Shown here: positions 44,998 to 53,526 of the stretch, piece after piece
Position numbering within the stretch: the stretch's first letter is position 1
Layout of the letters: each line of letters begins with the position of its first letter
The notes under the pieces: generated by a model
The model's database searches: none
Told to the model about the DNA's origin: nothing
What the model saw: only the letters and a program-made list of their open reading frames with translations
Translations under genes and position numbers: made by a program
NCBI RefSeq assembly: GCF_014208035.1
Contig: NZ_JACHMK010000001.1
Location: 2,418,001 to 2,482,000 of the forward strand
Direction of reading: 5' to 3'
DNA: 64,000 nucleotides
Origin: Schaalia hyovaginalis
GTDB lineage: Bacteria > Actinomycetota > Actinomycetes > Actinomycetales > Actinomycetaceae

Positions 44998-45926
44998 CAG
45001 TTGGCTCCTGAGAACTCGGCCCTGCGCGCGACGATCCACCGGGCGATCGAATTCACGACGAGGGTGATGGCGAAGAGGGCGAGGCCGGTCGCGATGAGCG
45101 CCGAGCGGTTGATGCCCGTCGCCTCGGGGAACTGCAGGGCGATGTTGGCCGCGATCGTCGAGTGCCTGCCGGCCTCGAGGATGCGGAAGGAGTAGGAGGA
45201 GCCGACCGACAGGACCATGACGACCGCCATGGTCTCGCCGAGGGCGCGGCCCAGGCCGAGCATCGAGGCGGAGACGATTCCGGAGCGCCCGAAGGGCAGG
45301 ACGGCCATGCGGATCATCTCCCAGCGCGTGGCGCCCAGCGCCAGCGCGGCCTCCTCGTGGAGCGGCGGGGTCTTGAGGAAGACCTCGCGCGAGACTGAGG
45401 TGATGATCGGGAGGATCATGACCGCGAGGATGAGCGAAGCCGAGGCGATGACGCGCCCCGTCGGCGAAGCCTCGCCGGCGAAGAGCGGGAACCAGCCCAT
45501 GCGGGCGTTGAGCCAGGTCCACACCGGTTTGAGCAGCGGGATGAGCCACATCGCGCCCCAGAGCCCGTAGACGACCGAGGGGATCGCCGCGAGCAGATCG
45601 ACGAGGTAGCCGAGGACCTGGGCGAGCGCGCGGGGCGCGTAATGGCTGATGAACAGGGCGATTCCGACGGAGACGGGGACGGCGATGAGCATCGCCATCG
45701 CGGCCGCGAGGACGGTGCCGAAGATCTGCGGAAGCGTGAAGCTCAGGATCGACACGGGCTCGGGCGATCCCTGAACCTTGAAGGCCGCGGCGGTGTCCGA
45801 GATCGCGGGCCACGCCTCGAGGACGAGGAAGGCTGCGACCGCGGCGAGGGTCGCGAGGATGATGATCGCGGCGGCCGTCGACACGGAGCTGAAGACCAGG
45901 TTCCCGGCCTTGCCTGTACTTTTCAT
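44997..45926 (-). CDS. pstC: Phosphate ABC transporter permease PstC
   Basis: A 309-residue permease partner of PstA. The first helix is AAAIIILATLAAVAAFLVLEA. LLAAIPSVVYGLWGAMWLIP and EEAALALGATRWEMIRMAVLP (EAA loop) followed by GLGRALGETMAVVMVLS are characteristic. The ATG at 45926 with AAGGGA upstream is preferred to a GTG at 45965. The hairpin at 45966-45996 separates it from pstS. Confidence 0.94.
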   Translation of the reverse strand: MKSTGKAGNLVFSSVSTAAAIIILATLAAVAAFLVLEAWPAISDTAAAFKVQGSPEPVSILSFTLPQIFGTVLAAAMAMLIAVPVSVGIALFISHYAPRALAQVLGYLVDLLAAIPSVVYGLWGAMWLIPLLKPVWTWLNARMGWFPLFAGEASPTGRVIASASLILAVMILPIITSVSREVFLKTPPLHEEAALALGATRWEMIRMAVLPFGRSGIVSASMLGLGRALGETMAVVMVLSVGSSYSFRILEAGRHSTIAANIALQFPEATGINRSALIATGLALFAITLVVNSIARWIVARRAEFSGAN

Positions 45927-45965
45927 GAACGAGTTCCCTTGGGGGCGGAAGCGAGGGCGCTGCAC

Positions 45966-45996
45966 GGTCCCGCCGGGCCCGATGCCCGGCGGGACC
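45966..45996 (-). terminator. Intra-operon hairpin between pstS and pstC
   Basis: A perfect 13-bp stem (GGTCCCGCCGGGC with its complement) and five-base loop, just after the pstS stop. It probably stabilises the pstS message or stops part of transcription, so that the binding protein is made in excess of the permeases. Confidence 0.65.
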
Positions 45997-46002
45997 GGCC
46001 GG

Positions 46003-47124
46003 TCACTTGATGGCGTCGAGCGCGGCGCGGACCTTGGCGGTCATGCCGGCTGACAGGGGCGCCGAACCGGCGTTGTCAGCGGCCATCCGCTGGCCCTCTG
46101 CGGAGACCTGGTAGCCGACGAAGGCCTTGACGAGGGCCGCCTCGTTCGCGTCGGCGTAGGCCGAGCAGACGATCGAGTAGGAGATGAGGACGAGCGGGTA
46201 GGCGTTGTTCGTCTCGGGGACCCGGTTGACCTTGAGGGCGATGTCGTTCGCCTCGCGCCCCTCGACGGGGGACGCCGTGTCGGCGGCCGCCGCGGCGGTC
46301 TCATTCGAGAAGGAGACGAAGGTGGCGTCGGCGGCTCCGAGAGCGACGGTGCCCAATCCGCCGGCCTGGGAGGCGTCGGCGTAGCCGATCGTCCCCTCGC
46401 CCTCGGTGACGGCCTGGACGACGCCGGCGGTCTTGTCACCGGACTCCCCGCCCTCGATCGGCCATTCCTTCGCCGGATCGAAGGCCCACGCCTCGGGGGC
46501 CGCTTCATGCAGGTAATCGGTGAAGTTCTCCGTCGTGCCCGACTTGTCGGAGCGGTGCACGGGCGTGATGGCGAGATCGGGGAGCTCGACGCCCGGATTC
46601 GAGGCTGCGATCGCCGGGTCGTTCCACTTCGCGATCTCACCCGTGAAGATCTTCGCGATCGTGGCCGCATCGAGATTGAGCGCATCGACGCCCTCGAGAT
46701 TGAAGATGACCGCGACCGGGGAGATGTACACGGGCAGGGCCCAGGCGGGCGAGCCGCAACGGGCCTTCGCCGCCTCGATCTCCTCGCCCTCGAGCGGCGC
46801 ATCCGAACCCGCCCAGAGCACCTGGGCATCCGCAAACTGGGTGATGCCCGCCCCGGAGCCGACCGCGTCGTAGGAGACCGCGACATCGGGCTGCACGGCG
46901 GCGAATCCCGCCTTCCACGCCTCCATCGCCGCTTCCTGCGAGGAGGCGCCGGCACCCGCGAGATTGCCGCTCAGGGAGGCGCTTTCCCCCGCGGACGCCC
47001 CGGACGCCCCTGCGTCGGACTGCGTGTCGGAGGAGTTCGCGGAGCCGCATGCTGCGAGCGAGGCGACGAGGACGGCCGCGCCGGCGAAGGCGCCGAAGCG
47101 GGAGAAGCTGGTGGGGAGCGACAT
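46003..47124 (-). CDS. pstS: Phosphate ABC transporter phosphate-binding lipoprotein
   Basis: A 373-residue phosphate-binding lipoprotein. The lipobox is SLAACG (Cys about 26), followed by a Ser/Gly/Ala linker. Phosphate-site segments are LAGAGASSQEAAMEAW, VLWAGSDAPLEGEE, ITPVHRSDKSGTTENFTDYL and the TEGEGTIGYADASQ loop. It is the first gene of pstSCAB and has a PHO box about 108 bases upstream of the start. The PHO box implies induction when phosphate is low. Confidence 0.95.
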   Translation of the reverse strand: MSLPTSFSRFGAFAGAAVLVASLAACGSANSSDTQSDAGASGASAGESASLSGNLAGAGASSQEAAMEAWKAGFAAVQPDVAVSYDAVGSGAGITQFADAQVLWAGSDAPLEGEEIEAAKARCGSPAWALPVYISPVAVIFNLEGVDALNLDAATIAKIFTGEIAKWNDPAIAASNPGVELPDLAITPVHRSDKSGTTENFTDYLHEAAPEAWAFDPAKEWPIEGGESGDKTAGVVQAVTEGEGTIGYADASQAGGLGTVALGAADATFVSFSNETAAAAADTASPVEGREANDIALKVNRVPETNNAYPLVLISYSIVCSAYADANEAALVKAFVGYQVSAEGQRMAADNAGSAPLSAGMTAKVRAALDAIK

Positions 47125-47231
47125 GAGCGTTCATTCCGTTCTGCCGCCCTTCGGGCGGCGCATCATCGGTGCCGGACGACCCCGGCGGAACCCGACGATA
47201 AAGACCGGAGTTGACGCGATTCCCCGTTGAG

Positions 47232-47260
47232 GGTGAACAGCGGGTGAACGAGCAGGTGAG
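47232..47260 (-). promoter_or_regulatory. PHO box (PhoP-type direct repeats) upstream of pstS
   Basis: On the reverse strand GTTCACCCGCTGTTCACC (47232-47249) is a direct repeat with 11-base spacing, the actinobacterial PhoP operator pattern. A weaker third unit, TCTCACC, lies at 47255-47261. It is about 108 bases from the pstS start. The regulator gene is not in this window. Confidence 0.8.
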
Positions 47261-47291
47261 AAGGATCACTCGCCGGCGGGTGCCGGCAGGA

Positions 47292-48353
47292 TCAGTCGAG
47301 CCCCAGGACCGTCTTCGTGCGGGTCCCGTGCCTCTCAAGGGCGAGGAGGGTCGGCTGGGCCTTCGAACGCTCGACGTGGGCGACGAGCATGTCCGCCGTC
47401 GACAGCCACGGGCTCTCCGCGGGGAATGCGCGCAGAAGGCCCGAGGGCGCGACGGCCTTCAAGGGCTCCAGGAGCAGGGGGATCGTCGGCCGGTGGACGC
47501 TGATGACCGCACGGGGGCGCGCCCTCTCAAGGAGATCGGCCATGACGGCCTGCGCCGCCCTCGTGTCATCCTGCGCAGCCCACTCGCTCAGGGCGTCGCA
47601 GGAGCGCACCTCCACCCCGGCGATGCCCGCCCACGGCGCCACAGTGTCGATGCAGCGCGTCCAGGGGGACGAATAGGCCTCATCGACGCCCAGCGCGGAC
47701 AGGAGCGGGACCAGGTCGATCGCTTGACGCGCGCCGAGTCGCGTGAGCGGCCGCGACTCCTCTCCCCCGCTCCACGCCTGACGCGACACCGCCTTCGCGT
47801 GACGGAGGAGGACGATCGAGGAGGTGACCAGTTTGCCTTCTTGGGCGCGCCCGACCAGCTCGGACAGGAGGCGGCGGTCTCCGCGCCTCGTCAGCAGGTC
47901 GTCAGCGCGCGAGGGCGACGCCCAGCGCGTCTGGTCGATTTCACTGGAAGGCGCCTGCTTCACAGGAGCGCGCGTCCTGGCCGCCGGATCCGGGTTCGAT
48001 TCCGATGCGTCGACGAGCGTGCCCACCCAGTACCGGACTTCCTTCGTCTGCCCCGATCCCAAGCGGTACCGCTGGGTGGTGAGCGGGGCGCCCAGGGCGA
48101 CGACCTTCCCGGTCTCCTCCTCGACTTCGCGCACGGCCGCGCTCAGGATGGGTTCGTTCGCCTCCGCTTTGCCCTTCGGCCATGACCAGTCACGATAGCG
48201 CGGACGGTGGACCATGAGGACTTCGATGTCCTTCGGGTCGATGCGCTCGCCGGGCATGACCTCGCGTTCACGATCGGTGAAACGCCAGACCAGGGCGCCG
48301 GCGGCACGGACCAGTCGCGAGGGGATCGGAGAGGGGCGGACAAGACGGGGCAC
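47292..48353 (-). CDS. Nudix hydrolase fused to a histidine phosphatase (MutT1-like)
   Basis: A 353-residue two-domain protein. The Nudix domain (residues about 12-150) has a complete box, Gly61 to Gly82, with REVEEETG. The C-terminal histidine phosphatase domain starts near residue 178 with LLRHAKAVSRQAWSG and has a second His in VISVHRPTIPLLLE. This matches mycobacterial MutT1, which hydrolyses 8-oxo-(d)GTP and diadenosine polyphosphates. As in mycobacteria it lies close to ppk. The GTG at 48353 is six bases after a TAGGCT -10 box. Confidence 0.9.
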   Translation of the reverse strand: MPRLVRPSPIPSRLVRAAGALVWRFTDREREVMPGERIDPKDIEVLMVHRPRYRDWSWPKGKAEANEPILSAAVREVEEETGKVVALGAPLTTQRYRLGSGQTKEVRYWVGTLVDASESNPDPAARTRAPVKQAPSSEIDQTRWASPSRADDLLTRRGDRRLLSELVGRAQEGKLVTSSIVLLRHAKAVSRQAWSGGEESRPLTRLGARQAIDLVPLLSALGVDEAYSSPWTRCIDTVAPWAGIAGVEVRSCDALSEWAAQDDTRAAQAVMADLLERARPRAVISVHRPTIPLLLEPLKAVAPSGLLRAFPAESPWLSTADMLVAHVERSKAQPTLLALERHGTRTKTVLGLD

Positions 48354-48359
48354 TCCGTA

Positions 48360-48365
48360 AGCCTA
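48360..48365 (-). promoter_or_regulatory. -10 box for a leaderless MutT1-like transcript
   Basis: On the reverse strand TAGGCT is followed by six bases and the GTG at 48353. Confidence 0.5.
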
Positions 48366-48470
48366 CCGGCCGCTCCCCGACCGTCGCACGCCTTAGAACC
48401 CGGAGCGCGCGGCGTGCGAGTCCCGGCTATCGTTGGCATCGTTTGGACCATCGAAGCGGAGGACCCCACG

Positions 48471-48800
48471 ATGACCGATTCGAACACGTATTACGAGAGG
48501 ATCCAGATCCTCGGCTCCGAGCTCGCCGACACGGTGAAGAAGCTCATCGCCGACGGTTCCGTCCGCAAGATTGTCCTCAGGGACGAGTACGGCCGCGAAC
48601 TCGCGTCGATCCCGATGAATCTCGGCGCGGCGGTCGGCGCTGCAGCGGTGCTGTGGAATCCCTTCGCCGCCCTCGTCGCGGGCACTGCCGCCGCCATCGG
48701 CGCCCCGCTCGCGAAGCTCACGATCGAGATCGAGCGGACGGACATCGTCGAGGGCGAAGCAGTCGACACGACCGCCACCGACGGCCCCGGAAAGAACTGA
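48471..48800 (+). CDS. DUF4342 family small protein
   Basis: A 109-residue protein. The N-terminal half has ERIQILGSELADTVKKLIADG and VRKIVLRDEYGRELASIPM, the pattern of DUF4342. A glycine/alanine-rich hydrophobic stretch (AAVGAAAVLWNPFAALVAG) probably inserts in the membrane. The acidic tail (VEGEAVDTTATDG) is polar. GGAGGA is placed before the ATG. Function unknown. Its stop is followed by the repeat element at 48827-49094. Confidence 0.75.
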   Translation: MTDSNTYYERIQILGSELADTVKKLIADGSVRKIVLRDEYGRELASIPMNLGAAVGAAAVLWNPFAALVAGTAAAIGAPLAKLTIEIERTDIVEGEAVDTTATDGPGKN

Positions 48801-48826
48801 CCCCTCCTCCTCTCCTCCCCTCCCCC

Positions 48827-48914
48827 GTCGAGGTCATCACTTTTCTGCGTCGAGGTCATCACCTTGTTGCGTCGAGGTCATCACCTTGTTGCGTCGAGGT
48901 CATCACTTCTTCGC
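48827..48914 (+). repeat. Four tandem 22-bp repeat units
   Basis: Units begin at 48827, 48849, 48871 and 48893; all start GTCGAGGTCATCAC and end GC, with a variable middle (TTTTCT, CTTGTT, CTTGTT, TTCTTC). A partial fifth unit starts at 48915. Units two and three are identical. AGGTCATCACCT within them is itself a partial palindrome. Confidence 0.85.
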
Positions 48915-49050
48915 GTCGAGGGGATCTTGTTGACAATGCGGTTCCGGCGAATTCGACCTCATGGTGGGAACTCGTGCCGCGGTCCTGAGCAGACGCCGAC
49001 ACTCTGCCCGAGCATCCGAGAAGACGGAAGGAGGAGCGCATCTCCTCGAT

Positions 49051-49094
49051 GCACAAAGGTGATGACCTCGACGCAGAAAAGTGATGACCTCGAC
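49051..49094 (-). repeat. Two inverted 22-bp repeat units facing the array at 48827
   Basis: Units at 49051-49072 and 49073-49094 are in the opposite direction. The second is the exact reverse complement of the unit at 48827-48848, so the 329-base gap between the DUF4342 gene and ppk is a large inverted-repeat element. C-rich (48800-48826) and G-rich (49095-49130) flanks extend the symmetry. Confidence 0.85.
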
Positions 49095-49129
49095 GAGAGG
49101 GGCGAGGGAAGAGGGGGCGAGGGGGAGGG

Positions 49130-51517
49130 TCAGCGGCCAATGACGCGGGCGGAGGCCTCCTCCATGAGCTCCACCTGCAAATCGGACAGCGGCTCGCCCG
49201 AAGCGCCGAACTGACGCCGCTTCCACTTGCCGTTCTTCTTCAGGGCCCACGACGCCGTCATCGGATCGACACCGCGCCGAACCAGATCGGCGAGATAGGC
49301 GATCTGGTCCGGATCCGCGATCCTCACGAGCGCCTCGACGCGCCGGTCGAGGTTGCGGTGCATGAGATCGGCCGAGCCGATCCACACCTCCTCGGCCCCC
49401 TTCGGGCCGAAGGCGTAGATGCGCGAATGCTCGAGATACCTGCCGAGGATCGACCGGACCCTGATGTTCTCGGACAGTCCGGGGACTCCGCCGCGCAGCG
49501 CGCAGATGCCCCGCACCTGCACATCCACCGGAACTCCCGCCTGCGAGGCCCGATACAGGGCGTCGATGACCCGCTCATCGACCGCGGAGTTCACCTTGAT
49601 GCCGATCCACGCCTCCTCACCCGCCTTCTTCCGCGCGATCTGAGCATTGATCCGCTCGATGAGGCCGTCGCGGATCGACAGGGGCGCGACGAGGAGACGA
49701 TGGAAGGTCGAACGCGGCGCATAGCCCGACAGCTGGTTGAACAGGCGCGTGAGGTCCTGGGCGACCTCCCGGTCGCAGGTGAGCAGCCCGAGGTCCTCGT
49801 ATCCGCGCGCGGTCTTCGGATGGTAGTTGCCCGTGCCGACATGGCAGTAGCGGCGCAGCCCATCGGCCTCCTGGCGGACGACGAGCGAAAGTTTGCAATG
49901 CGTCTTCAGGCCCACCATCCCGTAGACGACGTGAACGCCGGCGCGTTCCAGCTTGCGCGCCCAACCGATATTCGCCTCCTCGTCGAAACGGGCTTTGATC
50001 TCGACGATCGCGACGACCTGCTTGCCCGAACGGGCCGCTTCGATCAGCGCCGAGACGATCGGCGAATCCCCGGAGGTCCGGTACAGGGTCTGCTTCATCG
50101 CCAGGACGTGCGGGTCGCGCGCCGCCTGCGTGATGAAGGCCTGGACCGAGGTCGCGAAGGAATCATAGGGGTGGTGGAGCAGGACATCGTGCTCGCGGAT
50201 CTTCGCGAAGATGTCCCCCGCCCTCGATGATTCGAACTCCGCGAGGCCCGCCGCGGTCACCGGGACGAACTTCGGATACTTGAGGTCGGCCAGGTCGAGG
50301 TCGTGGAGTTCATTGCACAGGGTCAGATCGAGCGGCGCGGGCAAGGAGATGACATCCGCGGCCGAGATCTCAAGCTTCTCGACGAGGAAGTCGAGGACGA
50401 AGTCGGAGATGGTCTCCTCGACCTCCAGGCGCACGACGGGGCCGAACTTGCGGCGCAGGAGCTCCTCCTCCATCGCGGTGAGGAGGTTCTCGGCGTCGTC
50501 CTCCTCGACTTCGAGGTCCTCGTTGCGGGTGACGCGGAAGCCGTGCGCCTCGACGATCTCGACGCCGGGGAACAGGTGCTCCAAATGCGCGCGGACCACG
50601 TCCTCAAGGGTGATGAAGACCGCGCCGCCCTCGGCCTGCACGCGATCCTCGACGGACCCGCCCGCGAGCGCCGTGTCGACGTTGATGAGCCGCGGCAGGG
50701 ACTGGGGAACCTTGACCCTGGCGAAGTGCAGCTTGCCGCTGAGCGGGTTGCGCACGACGACCGCGAGATTGAGGGACAGGCCCGAGATGTAGGGGAAGGG
50801 GTGCGAGGGGTCGACCGCGAGCGGCGTGAGCACGGGGAAGATCCGGCGGCGGAAGTAGCGGGTCAGGGTCGCGCGCTGCGCCTCGTCCAGTTCATCCCAC
50901 CTGCGCAGATGGATTCCGGAGGCGTCGAGGGCGGGCAGGATCTCCGTCTGGAAGTCCTCGGCCTGGCGGGCCGCGAGTTCACGGGTCCTCGCCTGAATGC
51001 CCTCGAGGACCTGACGGGGCTCGAGTCCGGAGGCCGTCTTCTTCGCGATGCCCGCCGCGATCCTGCGCTTGAGGCCGGCGACGCGGACCATGTAGAACTC
51101 GTCGAGGTTCGAGGAGAAGATCGCGGAGAACCAGGCGCGTTCCAGGAGGGGCAGTTCGACGTCCTCGGATTGTTCGAGGACGCGCTGGTTGAAGGCCATC
51201 CACGAGATCTCCCGGTCGGCGAAACGGCCCTTGGGCAGGGGCTCGTCCTCGCCGAGCGGCGCGGAGAGGTCCACGTCGGTGGTGAGGGCCGGCGGCAGCG
51301 GTTCAAAGGCCCGCGCCTCGTCCTCGTACTCGGAGTCCTCGTGCTCGACGCCGACGAGTCCGGCCTCGTCCGCAGGGACGAACATCTCTTCGGCCCTGGC
51401 GCCCTCGACTGCGGATTGCCGCGCCGCCTCGGGGGCGCAGGGGCTCTCGGGGGCGTCGGGGGCCGGAAGCGGCCAGGAGGCGTCGGGGGCGGAGAATTCA
51501 CGCGTGGTCTCGGACAT
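49130..51517 (-). CDS. ppk1: Polyphosphate kinase 1
   Basis: A 795-residue PPK1 that reversibly makes inorganic polyphosphate from ATP. The N domain has [19 protein letters not shown] and FFMVRVAG-like [14 protein letters not shown]; the catalytic part has [33 protein letters not shown] and the active-site His in [13 protein letters not shown], then [22 protein letters not shown]. An acidic, Pro/Ala-rich N-terminal tail of about 90 residues is longer than in E. coli PPK. AAGGGA precedes the ATG at 51517. It ends at the repeat element. Confidence 0.95.
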   Translation of the reverse strand: MSETTREFSAPDASWPLPAPDAPESPCAPEAARQSAVEGARAEEMFVPADEAGLVGVEHEDSEYEDEARAFEPLPPALTTDVDLSAPLGEDEPLPKGRFADREISWMAFNQRVLEQSEDVELPLLERAWFSAIFSSNLDEFYMVRVAGLKRRIAAGIAKKTASGLEPRQVLEGIQARTRELAARQAEDFQTEILPALDASGIHLRRWDELDEAQRATLTRYFRRRIFPVLTPLAVDPSHPFPYISGLSLNLAVVVRNPLSGKLHFARVKVPQSLPRLINVDTALAGGSVEDRVQAEGGAVFITLEDVVRAHLEHLFPGVEIVEAHGFRVTRNEDLEVEEDDAENLLTAMEEELLRRKFGPVVRLEVEETISDFVLDFLVEKLEISAADVISLPAPLDLTLCNELHDLDLADLKYPKFVPVTAAGLAEFESSRAGDIFAKIREHDVLLHHPYDSFATSVQAFITQAARDPHVLAMKQTLYRTSGDSPIVSALIEAARSGKQVVAIVEIKARFDEEANIGWARKLERAGVHVVYGMVGLKTHCKLSLVVRQEADGLRRYCHVGTGNYHPKTARGYEDLGLLTCDREVAQDLTRLFNQLSGYAPRSTFHRLLVAPLSIRDGLIERINAQIARKKAGEEAWIGIKVNSAVDERVIDALYRASQAGVPVDVQVRGICALRGGVPGLSENIRVRSILGRYLEHSRIYAFGPKGAEEVWIGSADLMHRNLDRRVEALVRIADPDQIAYLADLVRRGVDPMTASWALKKNGKWKRRQFGASGEPLSDLQVELMEEASARVIGR

Positions 51518-51564
51518 GCGTCGTCCCTTCGAGTTCGTAACCTGCACTGGCGCATCCGCCTCCG

Positions 51565-51570
51565 ATCGTA
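51565..51570 (-). promoter_or_regulatory. -10 box for ppk1
   Basis: On the reverse strand TACGAT lies about 48 bases before the ATG at 51517; AAGGGA gives the ribosome site. Confidence 0.4.
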
Positions 51571-51627
51571 GGCGTGCAGGGGCGTCCTCGCTGGCCAGTG
51601 GGGGGTGAGACTCGGGGCGGCGGATTC

Positions 51628-52266
51628 TCAGTCGAGGGCGCCGACGCGGGCTTCGCGGGCCGCGATGTCGAGCTCTTCAGCGGTTGCGAGGAAAGCGCGG
51701 GCGCGCGTCGTCACCGCATGCGCGAGAGGATCATTCGGGTCGGTGATCCAGTCCCCGTTCCCGCCTTCGCCGGCGGCGAGGAGGCGAAGGGCGATGGAGG
51801 CCTGGGCGAGGACGTGGTCGAGCTCGTCGTCGCTCAGATCGCCCCGCAGGAGGGCTTCGGCCTCGTCGAGGATCGACTCGAGGGGGCGGACCTCGAGGGG
51901 GCGCTCGAGTCCGGGCACGATGTCCGCCCTCGTCCCCGCGTCGTAGAGGGCGCACGCGAGGGCCCTGTCCCTCTCGCACCATTCGACGAGCAGGTACAGC
52001 CTCCACAGGGCGCCCGGCAAAGTGAACTCGGGGCTGCGCGCCCACAGGTGGGCGATCGCATCGGCTCCGGAGTCGCGGACGAGGGCGCGGAGGCGGCCGA
52101 TCGCTTCGATGTCGAAATCCTCGTCGCCGACCCCCATGAGCGCCCATGCGCTCGAGTGGGCGAGGGCGGAGGAGGCCGCCGGGTCCTCGTCGCCGATGAT
52201 CGCTTCTGCGGTGGCGGGGCCGAGCATGGCGGGGCGCCTGGGGCGCTTGAAATCATGACCGGGCAT
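51628..52266 (-). CDS. Conserved actinobacterial protein of unknown function
   Basis: A 212-residue soluble, mostly helical protein. [21 protein letters not shown] and [20 protein letters not shown] are the conserved-looking parts and match a group of actinobacterial proteins often mislabelled as RNA polymerase subunits. No catalytic motif is visible. The start follows GGAGGAG at a good distance. It reads in the same direction as ppk1, 110 bases upstream. Confidence 0.65.
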   Translation of the reverse strand: MPGHDFKRPRRPAMLGPATAEAIIGDEDPAASSALAHSSAWALMGVGDEDFDIEAIGRLRALVRDSGADAIAHLWARSPEFTLPGALWRLYLLVEWCERDRALACALYDAGTRADIVPGLERPLEVRPLESILDEAEALLRGDLSDDELDHVLAQASIALRLLAAGEGGNGDWITDPNDPLAHAVTTRARAFLATAEELDIAAREARVGALD

Positions 52267-52434
52267 TTCCGCTCCTCCGCTCGGCGTGGGGTCTTACTCG
52301 TCCGGTCGATTGTAGGCTTCCCGCCTCCCCGTCACTCCCCCGATCGCACAGGACGCTCCGCTCGCCCCGACGCGGCTGCGATGCCGGGCCGCCTCCGGGC
52401 GCGCTTCTTCCTTGTACATGCACCTTCGCGCCTA

Positions 52435-52440
52435 TACGGT
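52435..52440 (+). promoter_or_regulatory. -10 box for a leaderless ADP-ribosylglycohydrolase transcript
   Basis: TACGGT, six bases, then the ATG at 52447. Confidence 0.45.
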
Positions 52441-52446
52441 TGCCGC

Positions 52447-53526
52447 ATGACGACGATGTCCACCGACGCACGACCTGCGCACTCGGCCTTCGCGGAACGC
52501 GACCGCGCCGAGGGCGCCCTCATGGGCCTCGCCCTCGGCGACGCTCTCGGAATGCCGACCCAGTCGATGTCCCCGGCGGACATAGAGGGGGAGTACGGGT
52601 GCGTTCTCGGCCTCATCGACGCCTCCGCCGCCCAGCCCGTCGCCCCTTCGATGCCGGCGGGGAGCATCACGGACGACACTGAGCAGGCGCTTCTCCTCGC
52701 TGATCTCCTCGTCGAGGCCGAGGGCGCGATCCCGCCCGCCAGATTCGCCGCACTCCTCCTGAATTGGGAGGACGAGATGATCGCGCGCGGATCCCTCGAC
52801 CTCCTCGGTCCCTCGACGAAGGTGGCCCTCGAAGCCGTGCGCGCGGGCGCCGATCCGACGACCACCGGCAAGACTGGCACGACGAACGGCGCGGCGATGC
52901 GGGTCACGCCGATCGGCATCGCCTTCTCATGGGAGGACGTCGAAGGATTCGCCGAGGGCGTCCGCTCCAGCTGCCGCGTCACCCACGACACGGTTCCCGG
53001 ATTTACTTCGGCGGCGCTCGTCGCAGCAGCGGTGAGCATCGGACTCGACGGGTCCTCGACGAGGGAGGCGATCGCCGGGGCCCGCGCGCTGGTGGCCTCC
53101 TTGGGCGATGTCGGCGAATGGAGCCCGAAGGCGAAGGTCCTGGACCGCCTCGACGAGGCACTCGCCCTGTCTGATTCGCCCTTGGAGGAGGCCGCTTTCC
53201 TCGAGGCCCTTCGCGCACGCATCGGAACCTCCGTCGAATCCAATGAATCGATCCCCTGCGCCTTCGCCCTCGCTCATCGCTACGCCGATCAGCCGGATCA
53301 GGCGCTGCTCGCGGCTGCGAACCTCGGCGGCGACACCGACACGATCGGGGCGATCGCAGGCGCTGTCCTCGGAGCCACGACGGGGACGAATGCGTGGCCC
53401 GAACAGTGGTGGGACACCGTTCGCGCAGTGAACTCGCTGAGCGTGTCCGAACGGGCCGACGCCCTCTTGCGCCTGAGGGCCTCATCCCGGGATTCACACA
53501 CGGCATGCGAAGGAGCTGCACGATGA
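52447..53526 (+). CDS. ADP-ribosylglycohydrolase family protein
   Basis: A 359-residue all-helical hydrolase with two metal-binding clusters typical of the DraG/ARH family: GALMGLALGDALGMPTQ and SITDDTEQALLLADLL near the N-terminus, and NLGGDTDTIGAIAGAVLGA near the C-terminus. Members cut ADP-ribose from proteins or from small molecules. It overlaps the PfkB kinase gene by ATGA, which hints at a small-molecule pathway: free ribose or a nucleoside released here and phosphorylated next. The long open frame above 52447 is a shadow. Confidence 0.88.
   Translation: MTTMSTDARPAHSAFAERDRAEGALMGLALGDALGMPTQSMSPADIEGEYGCVLGLIDASAAQPVAPSMPAGSITDDTEQALLLADLLVEAEGAIPPARFAALLLNWEDEMIARGSLDLLGPSTKVALEAVRAGADPTTTGKTGTTNGAAMRVTPIGIAFSWEDVEGFAEGVRSSCRVTHDTVPGFTSAALVAAAVSIGLDGSSTREAIAGARALVASLGDVGEWSPKAKVLDRLDEALALSDSPLEEAAFLEALRARIGTSVESNESIPCAFALAHRYADQPDQALLAAANLGGDTDTIGAIAGAVLGATTGTNAWPEQWWDTVRAVNSLSVSERADALLRLRASSRDSHTACEGAAR

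Noticed and set aside
48827..49094. CRISPR array
   Set aside because: The 22-bp units abut directly with no spacers, part of them are inverted, and no cas gene is present.
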